The translations under genes were made by a program, and so were the position numbers. From positions 2,030,501 through 2,094,500 of the forward strand of contig NZ_CP045201.1 in NCBI RefSeq assembly GCF_014899185.1: 64,000 nt of DNA. The letters are read 5' to 3'. The notes under the pieces are model-generated. The model searched no databases. It was not told where the DNA came from and was given only the letters and a program-made list of their open reading frames with translations. This document shows, in pieces, positions 35,148 to 45,192 of the stretch. The first letter of the stretch is position 1, and the number at the start of each line of letters is the position of its first letter. The DNA is from Pseudooceanicola spongiae (GTDB lineage: Bacteria > Pseudomonadota > Alphaproteobacteria > Rhodobacterales > Rhodobacteraceae).

Positions 35148-36629
35148 TCATTTGCTTTCTTCAGCGTCCAGCGGCAGCGCCACAAAGCGCGGGTCGCCCT
35201 GACGACGGATCAGCAGCAGGACCGACTTGCGTCCGGCGTCCTTGGCCGCGGTGATCTGGGTCTGCAGCTCGGCAATGGTCGAGACCTTTTCCTGACCTGC
35301 GTCGGTGATCAGATCGCCAGCGCGGATGCCCTTTTCAAAGGCGTTGGCCATTTCGTCGACATCGGTGACGACAAGACCCGTCGCATCATCGCCCAGCTCA
35401 AGCTGGGTTTTCAGCTCCGGTGTCAGCTCGCTCAGCGACATGCCCATCAGATCAAGGGTTTCGGCCTCGGCGGGCTGATCCTGAACCTGAGCGGCAGGCA
35501 CCGCTTCGGAGTCTTCACGACGGCCCAGCGTGACTTTCAGCGTCTCGGTGTTCGTGCCGCGCAGAACGGTGACACGCACAGTCTTGCCGACGGTCGTATT
35601 GCCGACCTGACGCACCAGGCTGCGGGTGTCGCTGACGTCCTTGCCATCGAAGTTGACGATCACGTCACCAGCGGCCAGACCGGAATCCTTGGCAGGGCCA
35701 TCCGGCACGTCGGTGATCATCGCGCCCTTGGCTTCTTTCAGGCCCATGGCATCGGCCATGTCCGGCGTGACGTCCTGGATGCGCACACCCAACCAGCCGC
35801 GACGGGTTTCGCCGAACTCTTTCAGCTGGTCGACAACCTTGGAGACCACGTTCGACGCCATCGAGAAGCCGATCCCGATCGAGCCACCGTTGGGCGACAG
35901 GATCGCGGTGTTCACGCCGATGACTTCGCCGTCCATGTTGAACAGCGGGCCACCAGAGTTGCCGCGGTTGATCGCCGCATCGGTCTGGATGTAATCGTCA
36001 TAGGTGCCGCTGAGGGCACGGTTGCGGGCAGAGACGATCCCGGCAGATACCGAGAAGCCCTGACCCAGCGGGTTGCCCATGGCGACGACCCACTGGCCAA
36101 CGCGGGCATTGTCGCTGTTGCCGAAGGTGACGAAGGGCAGCGGCTTGTCGGTCTGCACCTTGAGCAGCGCGATGTCTGTGTTCGGGTCGGTGCCGATCAG
36201 CTTGGCATCCATCACTTCGCCATCAAAAAACTCGATCTGAATTTCATCGGCGTTTTCAATGACGTGGTTGTTGGTAACGATATAGCCGTCCTCGGAAATC
36301 ACGAAGCCGGAGCCGAGCGCCTGACTGCGACGCGGGCGGGCCTGATCACCGGTGCCTCCGTTGCGGTCCTGGAACTCGCGGAAGAAATCTTCAAACGGCG
36401 AGCCTTCGGGCACCACCGGCGAGGGGCCGGCGCGTTCGGTGACTGTCATGGATGTGGTGATGTTCACAACCGAGGGGCTGATCTTATCGGCGAGATCCGC
36501 GAAACTGTCGGGGAGTGCGCTTGCCGAAAGGGTTTGGCCCAGCAGCAGGACCATCGCGAGTGCGCCCATGTACAAGGCGCGCAACGCTTGCGGCGTCTGG
36601 GATCGCAAGGCCAATGCCTGTCTGTTCAT
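35148..36629 (-). CDS. degP: Periplasmic DegP/DegQ-type serine protease
   Basis: 493 residues from the ATG at 36629, with AAAGGAG eight bases upstream. N-terminal signal region, then the trypsin-like domain with intact triad H122 (TNNHVI), D152 (NTDIALLK) and S225 (GNSGGPL), followed by two PDZ domains (about 290-385 and 410-490). It degrades or refolds misfolded periplasmic proteins. Located next to hflK/hflC, an arrangement common in alphaproteobacteria. It contrasts with the triad-less relative at 2579. Confidence 0.96.
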   Translation of the reverse strand: MNRQALALRSQTPQALRALYMGALAMVLLLGQTLSASALPDSFADLADKISPSVVNITTSMTVTERAGPSPVVPEGSPFEDFFREFQDRNGGTGDQARPRRSQALGSGFVISEDGYIVTNNHVIENADEIQIEFFDGEVMDAKLIGTDPNTDIALLKVQTDKPLPFVTFGNSDNARVGQWVVAMGNPLGQGFSVSAGIVSARNRALSGTYDDYIQTDAAINRGNSGGPLFNMDGEVIGVNTAILSPNGGSIGIGFSMASNVVSKVVDQLKEFGETRRGWLGVRIQDVTPDMADAMGLKEAKGAMITDVPDGPAKDSGLAAGDVIVNFDGKDVSDTRSLVRQVGNTTVGKTVRVTVLRGTNTETLKVTLGRREDSEAVPAAQVQDQPAEAETLDLMGMSLSELTPELKTQLELGDDATGLVVTDVDEMANAFEKGIRAGDLITDAGQEKVSTIAELQTQITAAKDAGRKSVLLLIRRQGDPRFVALPLDAEESK

Positions 36630-36965
36630 TCCCAAGTCTCCTTTCAATTGAATTTTCAAGTTTCATACCCAAAGCGGCGGGCAGAACATGTCGTTGTTTC
36701 TAACCTAGGTGTATCGCACCGCAACACAAAGCCTATCGCGACCCGTCAACACGGCGTGAAACCCCTGTGAGAGGATTTTCGCCACCCGACACCCGATCGC
36801 GCGCTGTCCGGACTCGCCGCAAGCCTTTCAGCAAAGCCCTGATTTTCAGTAAATTTGAAAACAATTCAGGCCATCCACCCAGCGGATTTTACGATCACGC
36901 GCGCGTCGCACAAATATTTTCTCCGCCCGCTGCGCGCTCCGCTTCGTTTCAGGGTGCAAAACGCG
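36630..36965 (-). promoter_or_regulatory. Intergenic region upstream of degP
   Basis: About 330 bp of lower-GC sequence between hflC and degP. It must contain the degP promoter. No gene with a recognisable product. Candidate promoter boxes are not clear enough to name. Confidence 0.35.
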
Positions 36966-36992
36966 AAAGGGCCAGCGCTTGGCCGGCCCTTT
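36966..36992 (-). terminator. Intrinsic terminator after hflC
   Basis: AAAGGGCC / GGCCCTTT with an 11-base loop, 28 bases beyond the hflC stop on the minus strand. A short pyrimidine run and GTTTT follow. Confidence 0.65.
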
Positions 36993-37019
36993 GCACAGAT
37001 CACGCGAGACCTTGCGGCA

Positions 37020-38177
37020 TCACTTGTCGGCAGCCGCCCCGGCGGGGGGCGCAACACTGCCATCGGCATTGCCGGGCACCAACGAGGCACCGGAAGCAGC
37101 CCCGTCTTGCGCGGGAACCTCCGAAGGTGCGGCCTCGGGTGCCTGCTCAGCAGCTGCGTCGTCGGCAGCCGTTTCAGCGGTGACCGGGGCCATCGCATCC
37201 GCATCCGCGGCGTCCGTGCCCAGAACATCGCCTTCGGGGGCATTGCCCTGATCCAGCAGAACCGCATCATCGCTCGGCGACGCCGGATCGTAGGGCGCGG
37301 GGCTGGCATTGGTGGGGTTGTCGGACTTGAGGTAGCTGAAGAACTCGCTATCGGGCGAGATCACCATCGTCGAATTGCTGCCCGACAGCGATTTGCGATA
37401 GGCGTTGAGCGAGCGATAGAATTCAAAGAACTCCTCGTCCGCGCCGAAGGCCTTGGCGAAAACCGCGTTGCGGCGCGCATCAGCTTCACCACGGATCACC
37501 TCGGATTTACGCTGTGCTTCCGACACCAGTTCGGTCTGCTTGCGGTCCGCTTCGGCGCGCAGTTCCTGCGCCCGTTCGTTACCGCGTGCGACCTGATCGG
37601 CGGCTTCGCGTTCCCGCTCGGCCCGCATCCGGGCAAAGGTGGCGTCCAGGTTTTCCTTCGGCAGGTCGGTGCGTTTCAGACGCACGTCGATGACCTCAAG
37701 CCCCAGCGCCATCGCCTCGTCGTAGGAGGCATTGCGAATGCGCAGCATCAGCGCCGCACGATCGCTGCTCAGGATGTCGTTCGAGCTGACCGAGCCCAGC
37801 ACTTCGCGGGTTTGCGAGCGCAGGATCGAATCAAGCCGGGCTTCGGCGGCGGGGATGCCCCCGGTGCCGTTGGCCTGACGGAACTGACGCACATCGTTGA
37901 TGCGATAGCGCGCGAAGGCATCGACCACCAGACGGCGGTCATCCAGCGGTGTCACCTCAAGCGGGTCGATATCGCGGCTCAGGATACGGTCGTCATATTT
38001 CACGACCTCCTGAATCAGCGGGATCTTGAACGCCAGACCGGGCTGGTCCTTGACGGCCACGACACGACCGAATTGTAGGACCAGCGCGTTCTCACGCTCA
38101 TCGACGATGAACATCGAGCTGAAGGCTGCGACCACGACGACGACAATGGCGGGAATGATCAGAGTTGCTTTTTTCAT
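37020..38177 (-). CDS. hflC: HflC, regulator of FtsH protease
   Basis: 385 residues. N-terminal anchor (LIIPAIVVVVVAAFSSMFIV) followed by an SPFH/band-7 domain: VDERENALVLQFGRVV, GLAFKIPLIQEVVKYDDRIL and the coiled-coil RMRAEREREAADQVARGNERAQEL. With HflK it forms a membrane cage around FtsH. The C-terminal 95 residues are Ala/Asp/Pro-rich and longer than in E. coli (334 residues), likely disordered. It is 15 bp from hflK. Confidence 0.95.
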   Translation of the reverse strand: MKKATLIIPAIVVVVVAAFSSMFIVDERENALVLQFGRVVAVKDQPGLAFKIPLIQEVVKYDDRILSRDIDPLEVTPLDDRRLVVDAFARYRINDVRQFRQANGTGGIPAAEARLDSILRSQTREVLGSVSSNDILSSDRAALMLRIRNASYDEAMALGLEVIDVRLKRTDLPKENLDATFARMRAEREREAADQVARGNERAQELRAEADRKQTELVSEAQRKSEVIRGEADARRNAVFAKAFGADEEFFEFYRSLNAYRKSLSGSNSTMVISPDSEFFSYLKSDNPTNASPAPYDPASPSDDAVLLDQGNAPEGDVLGTDAADADAMAPVTAETAADDAAAEQAPEAAPSEVPAQDGAASGASLVPGNADGSVAPPAGAAADK

Positions 38178-38192
38178 GTCTCTCTTTCCCGT

Positions 38193-39383
38193 TTACTGGC
38201 TTGCGCCGGGTTGCGTGGCAGGGGCGGCTTTGGCCCCGGGCGCAAGCTGGTTCAGCGGCAGATACGGCAGCACCCCGTTTCCGGCATTGCTGTCGATCAG
38301 CACCTTGTTCACGCCGCCCAGAACATCCTCCATCGCTTCGATATAGAGACGTTTGCGGGTGACGTCGGGTGCCTTGCGGTACTCGTTGAGAACGGCGGTA
38401 AAGCGGCTGGCTTCACCTTCGGCCTCGTTGACCGTCTGGGCACGATACCCTTCGGCCTGCTGCATGATCTGCGCCGCTTCACCCCGTGCCGCCGCAGTGA
38501 CGCGGTTGGCATAGGCATCGGCCTGATTGGTCAGCTTCTCGCGTTCCTGCTCAGCCGCCTGCACTTCACGGAAGGCGTCGATGACTTCGGCGGGCGGATC
38601 GGCCTTGTCGAAGTTGACGCGGATCACGTTCATGCCAGAGTTGTAGCTGTCCAGCGTCGACTGGATCAGGTCCTGCAAACGCCCCGAAATCGCGCCACGG
38701 TCCCGGTTGAGGATCGGCGAAAGCTCGGATTGTGCAATGATTTCACGCATGGCCGAGGTCGCCACGGCGGTGATCGTCATTTGCGGATCGCGGAGGTTGA
38801 ACAGGAATTTCGCGGGATCGTTGATGTTCCAGACGACCTGGAAATCGATGTCGACGATATTTTCGTCGCCCGTCAGCATCAGACCCGCATCCTCGCTGCG
38901 CCCTGCGACGCCGATATCGACGTTGCGTTCGCTGGTGACCGAGATCACCTCATGCGTGACCAGAGGCCAGGGCGCGAAGTTCAGACCGGGTTCCCCCTGC
39001 GAGGAATACTTGCCCAGGAACAGCTCGACCGAGCGTTCTTCGGGGCGCACCGTATAAAAGCTGGCAAACAGCCACAGCGCGAAGACCACCAGAAGGCCGA
39101 TCAGGATCGTGCCGCGTGTGACCATGGGGCCGCTGGGGCCACCACCGGGCGCACCGCCTGCCGGTTTGCGCGGGCCATCGCCCTTGCCGCCCATCAGGAC
39201 GCGCAGCTGATCCTGACCCTTGCGGACCAGATCGTCGATATCGGGCATGCCATTCGGCCGACCATTGCCAGCCGGACGGCGGTTGCCACCGTTGTCCTTG
39301 TTGGTGTCGTTATTCTCCGGGGGCGTCGGACGCCCTCCGCCGGAACCGCTGCCCCCCCAAGGACCGCCATTGTTTCCAGCCAT
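38193..39383 (-). CDS. hflK: HflK, partner of HflC
   Basis: 396 residues. Glycine-rich, disordered head (MAGNNGGPWGGSGSGGGRP), a single helix (GTILIGLLVVFALWLFASFYTV), then the SPFH domain (VRPEERSVELFLGKY, EPGLNFAPWPLV) with coiled-coil tail (VQAAEQEREKLTNQADAYANRV). Forms HflKC with the downstream gene. Preceded by GGGGAGACT, a good ribosome-binding site. Confidence 0.96.
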   Translation of the reverse strand: MAGNNGGPWGGSGSGGGRPTPPENNDTNKDNGGNRRPAGNGRPNGMPDIDDLVRKGQDQLRVLMGGKGDGPRKPAGGAPGGGPSGPMVTRGTILIGLLVVFALWLFASFYTVRPEERSVELFLGKYSSQGEPGLNFAPWPLVTHEVISVTSERNVDIGVAGRSEDAGLMLTGDENIVDIDFQVVWNINDPAKFLFNLRDPQMTITAVATSAMREIIAQSELSPILNRDRGAISGRLQDLIQSTLDSYNSGMNVIRVNFDKADPPAEVIDAFREVQAAEQEREKLTNQADAYANRVTAAARGEAAQIMQQAEGYRAQTVNEAEGEASRFTAVLNEYRKAPDVTRKRLYIEAMEDVLGGVNKVLIDSNAGNGVLPYLPLNQLAPGAKAAPATQPGASQ

Positions 39384-39502
39384 AGTCTCCCCTTCCCTAA
39401 GGTATATCTGCTTATAACTGTGCAGCCCTTAGTATCAATTCAAGGTTGAAAGGCGCGACGGATCAACCTTGTTGACCCATCGACGCCCTCCAGATGATCC
39501 GG

Positions 39503-40864
39503 TCAGGTTGTCCGGACCGGTGTGCGCATCGTCACGAGCTCTTCGGCCGCAGAGGGGTGTACCGCCACGGTCCGGTCGAAATCTTCTTTGGTCGCACCCA
39601 TTTTTACGGCGATCCCCGCCAGCTGGATCATTTCGCCAGCCGAGGGGCCAACGATATGACAGCCCAGCACGACGCGGGTCGCCTTGGACACGATCAGCTT
39701 CATCAGCATCCGTTGCGCGGCACCGCCGGCAAAGGCCTGCTGCATGGGCTTGAACGAGGTCGCATAGACCTCGATCGGCTCTTTCACGCGGGCTTCTTCC
39801 TCCGACAGACCCACCGTGCCGAATTCCGGCTGGGTGAAGATCGCGGTCGGGATCAGCTCATAGTCGGGTTTCGTCGGGTTGCCTTTGAACACGGTCTCGA
39901 CAAAGGCCATGCCTTCGCGGATCGCGACCGGAGTCAGCTGCACCCGGTCGGTCACATCGCCAATGGCATAGATCGAGGGGACGGAGGTCTGGCTGTAGTC
40001 ATCGACCACCACCTCACCCTTGGCGCCCAGCTTGACGCCGGTGTCGTCCAGACCCATCCCGTCAGTGTTGGGTTTGCGCCCCGTGGCAAAGATCACTTTT
40101 TCGTAGGTCGCGACAGTTCCATCGCTCGCCGTGACCTTGATGCCGCCGCTGACGGCTTCGAGGCGGGTGACGTCGATGCCAGTCTGCAGGTCGACACCGG
40201 CATTGCGCATCTCTTCCGCGACCAGAGTGCGGGCCTCTTCGTCAAAGCCGCGCAGGATCTGAAGGCCGCGATAGAACTGCGTGACCTTCACGCCCAGACC
40301 GTTGAAAATGCCTGCGAATTCGCTGCCGATATAGCCGCCACCGACGATCAGCACCGTCTTTGGCAACTCGGGCAGGTCAAAGATATCGTCCGAGATCATG
40401 CCGAGCTCGGCACCGGGCAGATCCGGGCGCACCGGACGGCCGCCGGTGGCGATCAGGATGTGCTTGGCGGTCTTGGTGGTGCCATCGGCGAGCTTCACGG
40501 TATGGGCATCGACGACCGAGGCGCGCTGCGAGAACCGCTCGACCTTCGAATTCTCCAGCAGGCGCTGATAGATACCCTCAAGGCGGTCCAGCTCGGCCAT
40601 CAGTTTCTCGCGGAAGGCGAGCCAGCTGAAATCGCCGATCTGCACGTCCCAGCCATAGGCGCTGGCCTCTTCGACCGCCGCGCCATAGCCCGAGGCGAAG
40701 ACCATCAGTTTTTTCGGCACGCAGCCACGGATCACGCAGGTGCCGCCATAGCGGCTCTCTTCGGCAATGGCGACTTTGGCGCCGGTTTCACCAGCTGCCA
40801 CACGGGCAGCGCGCACGCCGCCGGAACCGGCACCGATCACGAAGAGATCATAGTCGAAACTCAT
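39503..40864 (-). CDS. gor: Glutathione-disulfide reductase
   Basis: 453 residues. FAD/NADPH pyridine-nucleotide-disulfide oxidoreductase with redox cysteines C43 and C48 in GGTCVIRGCVPKK, FAD motif VIGAGSGGVRAARVA, NADPH motif VGGGYIGSEFAGI and ATGRKPNTDGMGLD. The C-terminal interface His-Glu pair appears in HPSAAEELV. Reduces glutathione disulfide. Starts 19 bp after rpiA's stop, same strand; both may share a promoter. Confidence 0.96.
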   Translation of the reverse strand: MSFDYDLFVIGAGSGGVRAARVAAGETGAKVAIAEESRYGGTCVIRGCVPKKLMVFASGYGAAVEEASAYGWDVQIGDFSWLAFREKLMAELDRLEGIYQRLLENSKVERFSQRASVVDAHTVKLADGTTKTAKHILIATGGRPVRPDLPGAELGMISDDIFDLPELPKTVLIVGGGYIGSEFAGIFNGLGVKVTQFYRGLQILRGFDEEARTLVAEEMRNAGVDLQTGIDVTRLEAVSGGIKVTASDGTVATYEKVIFATGRKPNTDGMGLDDTGVKLGAKGEVVVDDYSQTSVPSIYAIGDVTDRVQLTPVAIREGMAFVETVFKGNPTKPDYELIPTAIFTQPEFGTVGLSEEEARVKEPIEVYATSFKPMQQAFAGGAAQRMLMKLIVSKATRVVLGCHIVGPSAGEMIQLAGIAVKMGATKEDFDRTVAVHPSAAEELVTMRTPVRTT

Positions 40865-40882
40865 GGGAGGAAGGTCCTTATG

Positions 40883-41671
40883 TCAGTCCGAAACGTCGTT
40901 ATAGAGGTTTCCCGTCTCCGGGATGGTCAGGCGCACCTCCTCCAATGTGCCTTGTTTGATATCGCGCGTGATGACCCGGCCATCCTCGTGGCCAATGATC
41001 ACCCGGTCGCAGATATCTATGAAAAGCCCATTTTCAACCACCCCCGCGATCTGGTTCAGCGCCCCTGACAGCTGGGCCGGGTCGCCGATGCGCTGCAGAT
41101 GCAGGTCGAGGATGTGATTGCCCTCGTCCGTGATATAGGGCGCGTCGCCTGCCATGCGCAGGGTGATCTCGTGGCCCAGCACATCCATATCGGCCAGCGT
41201 CGCCGCGATGAGTTTCTGCGTCGAGCGCAGGCCAAAGCCCAGCACTTCGACCGGCAGGGGAAAGGCGCCCAGCGTGGCGACCTGCTTGGCCGCGTCGGTG
41301 ATCACGATCATGTGGTCAGAGGCGCTGGCCACGACTTTTTCCTGCAGATGCGCGCCGCCGCCGCCCTTGATCAGCGTCAGATTGGCGTCGACTTCGTCGG
41401 CGCCGTCGATGGTCAGGTCCAGCCAGCCTGCGTCATCCAGCGACACGACCTCGATCCCGACCTCGCGCGCCAGAGCCGCCGTGCGCGAGGATGTCGGCAC
41501 GCCGCGAATCTTCAGCCCCTCGTCCCGCACCCGCGCGCCGAGGCAGCGCACCATGAAGGCCGCCGTGCTGCCGGTGCCCAGACCGACGCGCATGCCATCT
41601 TCGACAAAGCCGACGGCGCGACGGGAGGCGGCGTATTTGGCCGTGTCAGTGGGGGAAAGCTCTCGGCTCAT
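40883..41671 (-). CDS. rpiA: Ribose-5-phosphate isomerase A
   Basis: 262 residues, longer than E. coli RpiA (219) because of an extended N-terminus and C-terminus. Motifs: VGLGTGSTAAFMVRCLG, DLTIDGADEVDANLTLIKGGGGAHLQEKVVASAS (key runs DGADEVD, KGGGGAHLQEK), and ITDEGNHILDL. Interconverts ribose-5-P and ribulose-5-P. Preceded by GAGCACCTCC-type context (GGAG). Confidence 0.95.
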   Translation of the reverse strand: MSRELSPTDTAKYAASRRAVGFVEDGMRVGLGTGSTAAFMVRCLGARVRDEGLKIRGVPTSSRTAALAREVGIEVVSLDDAGWLDLTIDGADEVDANLTLIKGGGGAHLQEKVVASASDHMIVITDAAKQVATLGAFPLPVEVLGFGLRSTQKLIAATLADMDVLGHEITLRMAGDAPYITDEGNHILDLHLQRIGDPAQLSGALNQIAGVVENGLFIDICDRVIIGHEDGRVITRDIKQGTLEEVRLTIPETGNLYNDVSD

Positions 41672-41776
41672 GGAGGTGCTCCGTTGGATCCTGCCTTGGG
41701 TTCGGGGCGGTTATATTTAGAACCGCTCTGAGAAGCGAGGGTCGATTTCCCGAGCGCGCGCTGGCGGAGAGGGGAA

Positions 41777-41833
41777 TGGCACGCCCTTTGGGCGTTCCAT
41801 GCCTCCGGCGGGAATATGAAGAGCAAGAAGAAG
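41777..41833 (+). repeat. Mosaic intergenic repeat, copy C (degenerate)
   Basis: Inverted repeat TGGCACGCCC-TTT-GGGCGTTCCA with one mismatch, followed by GCCTCCGGCGGGAATATGAA and GAGCAAGAAGAAG. The tail GCAAGAAGAAGCC is identical to copy A. Lies between the divergent starts of rpiA and sdaA. The copy lacks a clean GGGGC/GCCCC module, so membership is less certain. Confidence 0.45.
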
Positions 41834-41944
41834 CCGGAAGTGCGCGCGGGGACCCAAGTCGCCGCTGGGTCTGTCTGTGGCGTCGTTTTTGGCTGCACCT
41901 TGGCGGCGCGCTTCGTTAGGATCGGTGCAAACAACAGGTGTGTC

Positions 41945-43315
41945 ATGTTCATTTCCGTCTTCGACGTCTTCAAGATCGGCATCGGGCCGTCTTCCTCGCA
42001 TACCATGGGGCCGATGGTGGCGGCGGGGCGGTTTCTGGACCGGCTGCGCGCCGCCCCCTTTGCCGCCCATGGGCTGCGGGCCTCGCTGCATGGCTCACTG
42101 GCCTTTACCGGCAAGGGCCATGCGACGGACCGCGCCGTGATCCTCGGCCTCGATGGGTTTGTGCTGGAGCGCTACGACGCCGAGGCGGCCGAAGCCGCGC
42201 TGGTGCGCATCGCAGAGACCGGTACGCTCAGGCCAGAGGGGCTTGGAGCCTTGTCCTTTGATCCCGCGACCGATCTGATCTTTGATTACGACAGCGCCCT
42301 GCCCGGCCACCCCAATGGCATGAAGATCATGGCGCTGGATGCCCAGGGCGACGTGATCCTGTCCGAGGTCTATTATTCCATCGGCGGCGGCTTTGTTCTG
42401 ACCGAGGCCGAGCAGGCCGCAGGCCGCGCTGAGGCCGAGGGCAGCCCCATCCCCTATCCGTTCAAATCCGCCGCCGAGATGCTGGAGATGGCGCAGCGCT
42501 CCGGCCTCAGTATCGCGCAGATGAAGGGCGCGAACGAGGCCGCACGGGGCCGTGCCGATGTCTCGGACGGGATCGGGCGGATCTGGCAGGTGATGTCGGA
42601 TTGCATCGATCGCGGGCTGGAGACGGGCGGCATCCTGCCCGGGGGCCTGTCGGTGAAGCGCCGCGCCGCCGCCATCCACGACGCCCTGCGCGATGAGGCC
42701 GGGCGCAACCTCGCCCCGCCGCATGTGATCAACGACTGGATCGCCTGCTACGCCATGGCGGTGAACGAGGAAAACGCCGCCGGGGGACAGGTCGTCACCG
42801 CCCCGACCAACGGGGCCGCGGGCGTCATGCCGGCGGTGGTGAAATACTGGCTGGCCCATGTGCCGACCGCTTCGCGCGACCGCCTGCCCGAGTTTTTCCT
42901 GACCGCTGCCGCCATTGGTGGGCTGGTGAAATACAACGCCTCGATCTCGGGTGCCGAGGCGGGCTGTCAGGCCGAGGTCGGCAGCGCCGCTGCCATGGCC
43001 GCGGCGGGCCTTTGCGCTGTCATGGGCGGAAGCCCTGAGCAGATCGAGAACGCCGCCGAAATCGCGCTGGAGCATCACCTCGGCATGACCTGCGATCCGG
43101 TGCGCGGTCTGGTGCAGGTGCCCTGCATCGAGCGTAACGGTCTGGGCGCGATCAAGGCGGTGTCGGCGGCGAGCCTGGCGCTGCGCGGCGATGGCAGCCA
43201 TTTCGTGCCGCTGGATGCCTGTATCGAGACGATGCGCCAGACCGGGCGCGACATGCATGCACACTACAAGGAAACCTCGCTCGGGGGGCTGGCGGTCAAC
43301 GTGCCGAACTGCTGA
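41945..43315 (+). CDS. sdaA: L-serine ammonia-lyase, single-chain iron-sulfur type
   Basis: 456 residues from the ATG at 41945. Converts serine to pyruvate and ammonia using a [4Fe-4S] cluster. Motifs: [47 protein letters not shown] [28 protein letters not shown] [15 protein letters not shown], and the cluster cysteines in [34 protein letters not shown]. Complete, normal length. Confidence 0.96.
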   Translation: MFISVFDVFKIGIGPSSSHTMGPMVAAGRFLDRLRAAPFAAHGLRASLHGSLAFTGKGHATDRAVILGLDGFVLERYDAEAAEAALVRIAETGTLRPEGLGALSFDPATDLIFDYDSALPGHPNGMKIMALDAQGDVILSEVYYSIGGGFVLTEAEQAAGRAEAEGSPIPYPFKSAAEMLEMAQRSGLSIAQMKGANEAARGRADVSDGIGRIWQVMSDCIDRGLETGGILPGGLSVKRRAAAIHDALRDEAGRNLAPPHVINDWIACYAMAVNEENAAGGQVVTAPTNGAAGVMPAVVKYWLAHVPTASRDRLPEFFLTAAAIGGLVKYNASISGAEAGCQAEVGSAAAMAAAGLCAVMGGSPEQIENAAEIALEHHLGMTCDPVRGLVQVPCIERNGLGAIKAVSAASLALRGDGSHFVPLDACIETMRQTGRDMHAHYKETSLGGLAVNVPNC

Positions 43316-43400
43316 GGCACAAAGCTGCAAAACCGCCCTGTGGTGAAACCGACGCGCTTGGCCATGGACAGGCCACGCGCGCCCACCTAGCGTCAAGCCC

Positions 43401-44378
43401 ATGGAAAAGACCGCACAAACCCCCGCCACACCGCTCCTGACGCTCGACCGGCCCGTTCTGGGTATCCTGCTGATGCTGGGCTTCTGCGTCTTTGCCCCCT
43501 TGGGCGATTCCATCGCCAAGCTGCTGGGCGAGGTCATGCCCGTCGCGCAGCTGATGATGCTGCGCTTTGCCTTTCAGGTGGTGTTTCTGGTGCCCGTCGT
43601 GGTTCTGGGCCGCCGCCCCTGGCGCGCCAGCCCCTATGTCATGCGCATGACCCTGTTGCGCACGCTGCTGCATATGGGCGGGATCATGTGCATGTTCAGC
43701 GCGCTGCGCTTTCTGCCGCTGGCAGATGCCGTAGCGATCTGCTTTGTCATGCCCTTCCTGATGCTGCTTCTGGGGCATTTCGTGCTGAAGGAAGACGTCG
43801 GCCCGCGCCGCATGGCCGCCTGTGTTGTCGGGTTTGTCGGCACCATGATGGTGATCCAGCCGAGCTTTTCCGAAGTTGGCGTGCCGGCCCTGCTGCCCCT
43901 CGGCGTGGCGGTGTTCTTTTCGCTGTTCATGCTGGTGACCCGCCAGATCGCCAAGCAGGTCGACCCCATTGGCATGCAGGCGGTCAGCGGCGTTATGGCC
44001 ACCGTGATCCTGTTGCCGCTGCTGCTGGTGACCAACGCCTTCGACGTGCCCGGCCTGACGCTGACTGCGCTGGAGCCTAAGAGCTGGGCACTGGTGATTG
44101 CCATCGGCGGCATCGGCACCCTTGGGCACCTGCTGATGACATGGTCGCTGCGCTATGCGCCCGCCTCGACCCTGGCGCCGATGCAGTACCTTGAGATCCC
44201 GATTGCCGCGATGATCGGCTGGGCGATGTTCCGCGATTTCCCCGATGGGCTGGCGCTGCTCGGGATCACCGTCACCATCGCCTCCGGCCTCTATATCATT
44301 CTGCGAGAGCGGGCCATTTCGCGGCAGAGCCCAACAGCGCCGCTGCCGCATCCGCCAGCGCCGCCGCCGGCAATATGA
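43401..44378 (+). CDS. EamA/DMT-superfamily permease
   Basis: 325 residues, ten hydrophobic helices in two repeats. The first repeat includes LMMLRFAFQVVFLVPVVVLG and FLPLADAVAICFVMPFLMLLL; the second SWALVIAIGGIGTLGHLLMTWSLRYAPAS and IPIAAMIGWAMFRDFPDGLALLG. Resembles the RhaT/RarD-type exporters of unknown substrate. The last 83 bases overlap the 3' end of thiN on the other strand, and its C-terminus after residue 295 is a short Pro-rich tail. Confidence 0.88.
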   Translation: MEKTAQTPATPLLTLDRPVLGILLMLGFCVFAPLGDSIAKLLGEVMPVAQLMMLRFAFQVVFLVPVVVLGRRPWRASPYVMRMTLLRTLLHMGGIMCMFSALRFLPLADAVAICFVMPFLMLLLGHFVLKEDVGPRRMAACVVGFVGTMMVIQPSFSEVGVPALLPLGVAVFFSLFMLVTRQIAKQVDPIGMQAVSGVMATVILLPLLLVTNAFDVPGLTLTALEPKSWALVIAIGGIGTLGHLLMTWSLRYAPASTLAPMQYLEIPIAAMIGWAMFRDFPDGLALLGITVTIASGLYIILRERAISRQSPTAPLPHPPAPPPAI

Positions 44379-45000
44379 CCAGCATGCCTGGCCCGTCAAA
44401 GTGCAGATCGACCGGCCCGCTGACCCGGTTCGAGGTGCCGATACGCGCGTCCGGCGCAAACGCCAGCCCGTCGATCGGCCACTCCAGCCCGGTCGAACGC
44501 CCGCTCACCCGCCGCATAGGATAGAGCGAGAAGCGATCCCCCCGCCCCAGCGTCAGTTGCAGGCGGGGCGGGGCGTGAAACACCACGTCCTCGGCCCCCG
44601 CCAGCAGGCAGGGGCGGTCGGGAAACCGCGCCAACACCGAAAACGCCGCCAGCATGTGATCGGCGCGCGCGCCCAGAAAGCCGACGCCCAGCACCAGCGG
44701 CGCGTCGATCCGGGTCAGGCATTTCTCGAAATCCGTGCTCTCCTGCTCGGCGATGCGATGCAACCGCTCGGGCGGCATCCTGCGGGCCCAGCGCGGCGCC
44801 AGCGAATCCATGTCACCGATCACCGCATCGGGCATCCGGCCCCGGCGCAGCAGCCACTCTCCGCCGCCATCGGCACCCACGACCGGCCCGGCCATCGCCA
44901 GCACCCGCTCAGCCACGGCCCCCGGCACCTCACCGCCACCGATCAGGGCCACCGGCCCCGCGCTCTCAATCACGCTCTGTATCAGGCCGCGTCCTGTCAT
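44296..45000 (-). CDS. thiN: Thiamine diphosphokinase
   Basis: 234 residues. Transfers pyrophosphate from ATP to thiamine, giving thiamine diphosphate. Motifs: GPVVGADGGGEWLL, PDAVIGDMDSL, ESTDFEKCL, and in the C-terminal beta domain GRSTGLEWPIDGLAF and GTSNRVSGPVDL. Overlaps the convergent permease gene by 83 bases at their 3' ends. Weak ribosome-binding site. No thiamine riboswitch was seen. Confidence 0.93.
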   Translation of the reverse strand: MTGRGLIQSVIESAGPVALIGGGEVPGAVAERVLAMAGPVVGADGGGEWLLRRGRMPDAVIGDMDSLAPRWARRMPPERLHRIAEQESTDFEKCLTRIDAPLVLGVGFLGARADHMLAAFSVLARFPDRPCLLAGAEDVVFHAPPRLQLTLGRGDRFSLYPMRRVSGRSTGLEWPIDGLAFAPDARIGTSNRVSGPVDLHFDGPGMLVILPAAALADAAAALLGSAAKWPALAE

Positions 45001-45192
45001 GTTTTCCCGGAGTTCATTCTATAGTTACCACAATATCGCCACAAAATGACACCGCCCGCACCATAGAATCGCAGGCTTTATGATGCATCAAGGGCAAGCC
45101 ACCTCCCGGGCCGCACGCCACGCCCTGCGGGGCACACTGGGGCACTCCGGGGGCCATGCCGCGAAACAGCCCGAAACGCCAGCCTGAACGAG

